Below, one piece after another: positions 4,844 to 8,001 of a stretch of DNA of 8,001 nucleotides. The notes under the pieces are model-generated. The model ran no database searches. It saw nothing but the letters and a program-made list of their open reading frames with translations, and was not told where the DNA came from. The first letter of the stretch is position 1. Each line of letters begins with the position of its first letter. The DNA comes from CAZSPL01 sp964608735 (GTDB lineage Bacteria > JAJVIF01 > JAPKYR01 > CAZSPL01), in contig CAZSPL010000188.1 in the NCBI GenBank assembly GCA_964608735.1, forward strand, positions 1 through 8,001, in the 5' to 3' direction. The position numbers and the translations under genes are program-made.

Positions 4844-7822
4844 TCACCAAAGCCTTATGATTCGGAGCCCGGCTTCCCCGCATGCAACATACGCATAATT
4901 ATCGTCCAGGTCCAGGTTGCGGGCATCTCCCGGGATATCCAGCCAAGCCACCTGGTAGGCGAGCGTGGGGGGGTCGACATCGATGATCCTGATTCCCTTA
5001 TCAGCGGCAGCAATATAGGCAAAGCCGTCGCGCACCTTTAGACCGCTTAAAAATTGGGGGAATTGGAGCGAGCGTATTAGTTCGATATCTTCCACATCTT
5101 CAACATCGTAGATGGCAAACTGCGAGGATTCAGTCACATAGAGGGAATCGCCTTCAAAATACAAACCCCTGTGAGTGTCTTCGATATTCGGGATGCTGTT
5201 TTCCAGATAGATATCTTCAGGCTCGGAGACGTTCAGCACTTGAAGCCCGCCCATCCAGGTTCCTATAAAGAGATGATCTCCCGCGAGCACAATGCAGCTT
5301 GGTGAATGTGAAAGATGATAAGGCTCCAGGAAATATGGATAACCGGGATTTTCAACATTGATTGGCAGCAATTCTTGATACTGGATTAGAATGTATACGT
5401 AATCATTGTCGAGGTCCATACCATAGCCGCACGGCGAAGGTATATCGATTTGCTTTATCAAGCTGATTTCACCTGGATTGCTAACGCCGAAAATACTGAA
5501 GCGCGTATAGCCTCTAAGATAAGCAAGCGAGTTAGTTAACTCGATGCTGCAACCTAAACCTGTGAGATATGCCGCCGTAACATTGAGTGATTCAGGTGGC
5601 TCGACGTCAGCAATCACCAAGCCGATGGGGTCATCATTCGCTACATATACATATCCATCCTTCGCCACCACGTCATACGGATTGTTTATTGAGCTACACA
5701 CATCGGCAATTTTGGTATCGGTTAATTCGCTTGTATCAACAGTGATGTACGCACGTTCATCACTGAGTATGATCGCATAATCATTGGAAGCGGCAATATC
5801 TTGCGAGTTCGCTGGTATATCCAAGTATTCTATGATGTGTGCCTCGAGTGGCGAGCTAATGTCGATTATGTGCATACTACCAAATTTGTTAGCGACGTAG
5901 ACGTGTGATCCTTTTATGGATAAGTCGTATGGGTAAACAGCGCCTCCGATTGTCTTGACAATGCACGCCGTTTCCGGGTTGGAAACATCCACAATGTGCA
6001 GGCCACCGTAACCAGCGGCGACATATGCGTAATCCGCCAGTAAAGCTATGTCCCAAGCTACGCCCGGCGTATCGAGATTCTTAATCAATTCAGCATCGTG
6101 GGGATTACTTACATCAATGATGTCTATTCCGCCGTCCTTGACGGCGACGTAAGCGCTCCCGTCATATACGGCAACATTCTCCGCGTAATCGGTTGTCACG
6201 ACCGAACTAATGAGGAAGGCATTTTGCGGATCCGAGACATCGATAATATGTAAACCGGTATATCCCGCTCCGACGTACGCATAATCGCCGCTTGCCGCAA
6301 TGCCTCTTGCATCTCCCGGCGTATCTACGGTATTGATAAGAATTGGGGCTGCGGGATCGGTTATGTCAACAATGACAAGCCCTTCGCCGCTCGCGGCAAG
6401 GTAAGCGTAGCAGCCATCGATAGCGATGTTCTTGGCAATCCCCGGCGTCTCCAGAAGACTGACGCGGCTGGTATGGTAGGGGTCCGACGCGTCAAATATG
6501 TATAGACCCTCCTCTCCTCCGGCGATATAAACGAGATTATCACGCGCGCGCACTTCAATCGGCTTGAACATTGTCGGGGGAGTTACGTCGACAAGGTTGA
6601 ATGGTGATGTTTTCTTCAATTCAAAGAAATCATCGCTGGCATCACAGACTCCCGGGTCATGGATATCGGAAACTCGCACCTTCACGGTCTCAGAAGGATC
6701 TTCAGGCAAAGGTCCCCATTGAAAATAACCGGTGTTTGCTAAGAGCGCAGCGATATTTTTAGTGCCGCTAAGGAAATCATGCAGCGAATATTCAATCTTA
6801 ACCTCGGTGATATCCCCCTCCCATTCCCAGGTTATCGTCTGTATCGAACCGCCCGGCCATACCTCGCCCCCGTTTGGCGAAATAATATTTATTTTGTTCG
6901 GGTTATCGGCAACATCAATCTCAACAAAATCGTATAATTCAAGCCCCTTGGAATCCAATGAATCAGCTCTAACAAGGGCGCTGTATTTTCCTGGCTCGGT
7001 GGCGACTGGGATGGTCAGTTCTACATGCCAGGTGGTGGCCGTTGAGTACTCGAAGGCGAGCGAAACATCCCCGATCAGGTCAGGCGCTTCGATAGCTACC
7101 GCACTGACATTTTGCGCCCAGTCTAAAACGTTGACGAATAACTCTGCCTTTGAACCGTATGTATTGTAAAGCGTGGTTTGATTGAAATCCTGGATCGAAT
7201 AAGGCTCTTTGCAGGTGCCGGGCCAGGAGACATCGACCGCGAAAGAGAGGGCGTGATATTCTGGTGGCGAAGGGATCCATATCTGGAAATTTTCCGTCTG
7301 CTTAGCCCAGGTGTAGAAGGCTCGATAAGGGACGTCTTTAGCAAATGCCTTGAATGGATTTATCTCCAAGCCTCCCGGGATGTCAAATAGCCCGGTCCAA
7401 TCGTCTGCATTAGCTAAAGTGTGCCCATAATCCGTTGTATACAGGATGCCACGGACATCGTGGGCACACATGTTGCCCTGGTTTTCAAGCGTTACATCGA
7501 TATCGAGGATTTGCGTTGCGGGGCTGTATGAATTAACTTGGATAACAATGCAATCATCGCACTCCGGTGGAAGAAGCTTATTCGTGACATTGTAATGCGC
7601 CTCAAGGTGCCGCGCGGGTTCGATTGCTATATGATGCTCCGTGGTGTCGAAACGGATTGTCCAGATCCCGCAAAGGTAACGGTTGGCGGTGGACTCCGAT
7701 ACGCCTCCGTCGACAACGGCGGGCAGTTCGGGAGCCGTGGTTTGCGATGAAGCTCCTGAGCATCCGCAGATTATCACCGTGCACGCGCATCCCATCATCA
7801 ATGCCGAAATAAATCGTCGCAT
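4844..7822 (-). CDS. Large lipoprotein with LVIVD beta-propeller repeats
   Basis: The 992-residue protein begins with a basic and hydrophobic signal peptide ending in ICG-C (lipobox, Cys21), so it is probably a lipoprotein exposed to the periplasm or surface. Residues about 45-305 form an uncharacterised beta-rich region. Residues 314-402 are a domain of the kind starting SPNGGEVWPGGS, common in secreted adhesin-like proteins. From about 423 to the end I count fourteen LVIVD-type units of 41-43 residues (starts near 423, 466, 508, 549, 591, 633, 675, 717, 758, 800, 843, 886, 927, 969), each of the pattern YAYVAxGxxGLxIIDVSxP. This predicts beta-propeller structure. The last unit stops after LRIIRLW, and the missing strand may be supplied by LVDVTPP before the first unit. 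ATG at 7822 follows GGGAGG with 4-base spacing. The ligand is unknown; roles in surface binding or cell-envelope interaction are only guesses. The gene is AT-richer than its neighbours. Confidence 0.87.
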   Translation of the reverse strand: MRRFISALMMGCACTVIICGCSGASSQTTAPELPAVVDGGVSESTANRYLCGIWTIRFDTTEHHIAIEPARHLEAHYNVTNKLLPPECDDCIVIQVNSYSPATQILDIDVTLENQGNMCAHDVRGILYTTDYGHTLANADDWTGLFDIPGGLEINPFKAFAKDVPYRAFYTWAKQTENFQIWIPSPPEYHALSFAVDVSWPGTCKEPYSIQDFNQTTLYNTYGSKAELFVNVLDWAQNVSAVAIEAPDLIGDVSLAFEYSTATTWHVELTIPVATEPGKYSALVRADSLDSKGLELYDFVEIDVADNPNKINIISPNGGEVWPGGSIQTITWEWEGDITEVKIEYSLHDFLSGTKNIAALLANTGYFQWGPLPEDPSETVKVRVSDIHDPGVCDASDDFFELKKTSPFNLVDVTPPTMFKPIEVRARDNLVYIAGGEEGLYIFDASDPYHTSRVSLLETPGIAKNIAIDGCYAYLAASGEGLVIVDITDPAAPILINTVDTPGDARGIAASGDYAYVGAGYTGLHIIDVSDPQNAFLISSVVTTDYAENVAVYDGSAYVAVKDGGIDIIDVSNPHDAELIKNLDTPGVAWDIALLADYAYVAAGYGGLHIVDVSNPETACIVKTIGGAVYPYDLSIKGSHVYVANKFGSMHIIDISSPLEAHIIEYLDIPANSQDIAASNDYAIILSDERAYITVDTSELTDTKIADVCSSINNPYDVVAKDGYVYVANDDPIGLVIADVEPPESLNVTAAYLTGLGCSIELTNSLAYLRGYTRFSIFGVSNPGEISLIKQIDIPSPCGYGMDLDNDYVYILIQYQELLPINVENPGYPYFLEPYHLSHSPSCIVLAGDHLFIGTWMGGLQVLNVSEPEDIYLENSIPNIEDTHRGLYFEGDSLYVTESSQFAIYDVEDVEDIELIRSLQFPQFLSGLKVRDGFAYIAAADKGIRIIDVDPPTLAYQVAWLDIPGDARNLDLDDNYAYVACGEAGLRIIRLW

Positions 7823-7932
7823 AGGCCCTCCCAGTAGAAGCGGCTTTCCCCTTCAATCTTGACCACTTGCCTCAATGATTAGACATGGAAGTCTGAAAAT
7901 GTTTGGCTGAAAATCCGAAAAATGTGGCGGCC

Positions 7933-8001
7933 CTATTCTCCCTCGATCTTCCCGATCGCCTGCCGCGCGAATTTCTTCACCCAATCGTCCTTGTCGCGCT
8001 C
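7933..8001 (-). CDS. C-terminal end of a probable HEAT-repeat protein
   Basis: Only the last 22 residues and a TAG stop are in the window; the sequence begins ERDKDDWVKKFARQAIGKIE. The pattern of a D-x-W-V-(K/R) helix followed by A-x-x-A-(I/L)-G-K-(I/L) is what the final unit of a HEAT or PBS-lyase-type repeat protein looks like. The reading frame entering from the right edge is inferred from this pattern and from the stop at 7933-7935. It lies 110 bases upstream of the lipoprotein gene on the same strand. I see no strong terminator between the two. Confidence 0.5.
   Translation of the reverse strand, partial: ERDKDDWVKKFARQAIGKIEGE

Noticed and set aside
7878..7883. TCTAAT as a -10 box of the lipoprotein gene
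   Set aside because: The box is a five-of-six match, but no acceptable -35 box lies at 16-18 bases and the TG extension is off by one base.

Overview
The window looks like a chromosomal segment from a Gram-negative bacterium. The lipid A kinase gene lpxK implies an outer membrane with lipopolysaccharide, and the 992-residue product at the right looks like a lipoprotein. The species cannot be named from the sequence. The overall style (a large LVIVD-repeat lipoprotein, a zinc ribbon-TPM protein, a HEAT-like fragment) would fit an environmental or uncultivated lineage, but that is only an impression. Base composition is uneven: sampled 60-base lines give about 77% GC in the oxidoreductase gene (541-600), 65% in lpxK (4381-4440) and 42% in the LVIVD gene (5701-5760).

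All supported genes lie on the minus strand. From right to left, in the direction of transcription, they are: the last 22 codons of a probable HEAT-repeat protein (7933-8001, cut by the edge); a secreted lipoprotein with about fourteen 42-residue LVIVD blades (4844-7822); lpxK (3483-4733); a short soluble protein with a zinc ribbon followed by a TPM domain (2610-3191); a toxin-antitoxin pair in which a RelE/HigB-like toxin (2034-2369) overlaps by 8 bases a HigA-type antitoxin carrying an ImmA/IrrE-like zinc peptidase domain (953-2041); and the N-terminal 280 residues of an FAD-binding GlcD/D-lactate dehydrogenase-like protein (1-841, cut by the edge).

Only the toxin-antitoxin pair is clearly a functional unit. 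It has one promoter, and an 8+8 base inverted repeat fills the space between the -35 and -10 boxes, as expected for autorepression. The other genes look like separately transcribed neighbours. The extended -10 box TGATATAAT occurs upstream of both the oxidoreductase and the TPM gene; at the TPM gene it sits so close to the ATG that the transcript could be leaderless.

The least ordinary stretch is 2491-3434. The zinc ribbon-TPM gene is bracketed by two non-coding clusters built from the same GGGACAGTCCC-type palindromic blocks, but in a different order on each side. They resemble REP-type palindromic repeats. No transposase is in the window.
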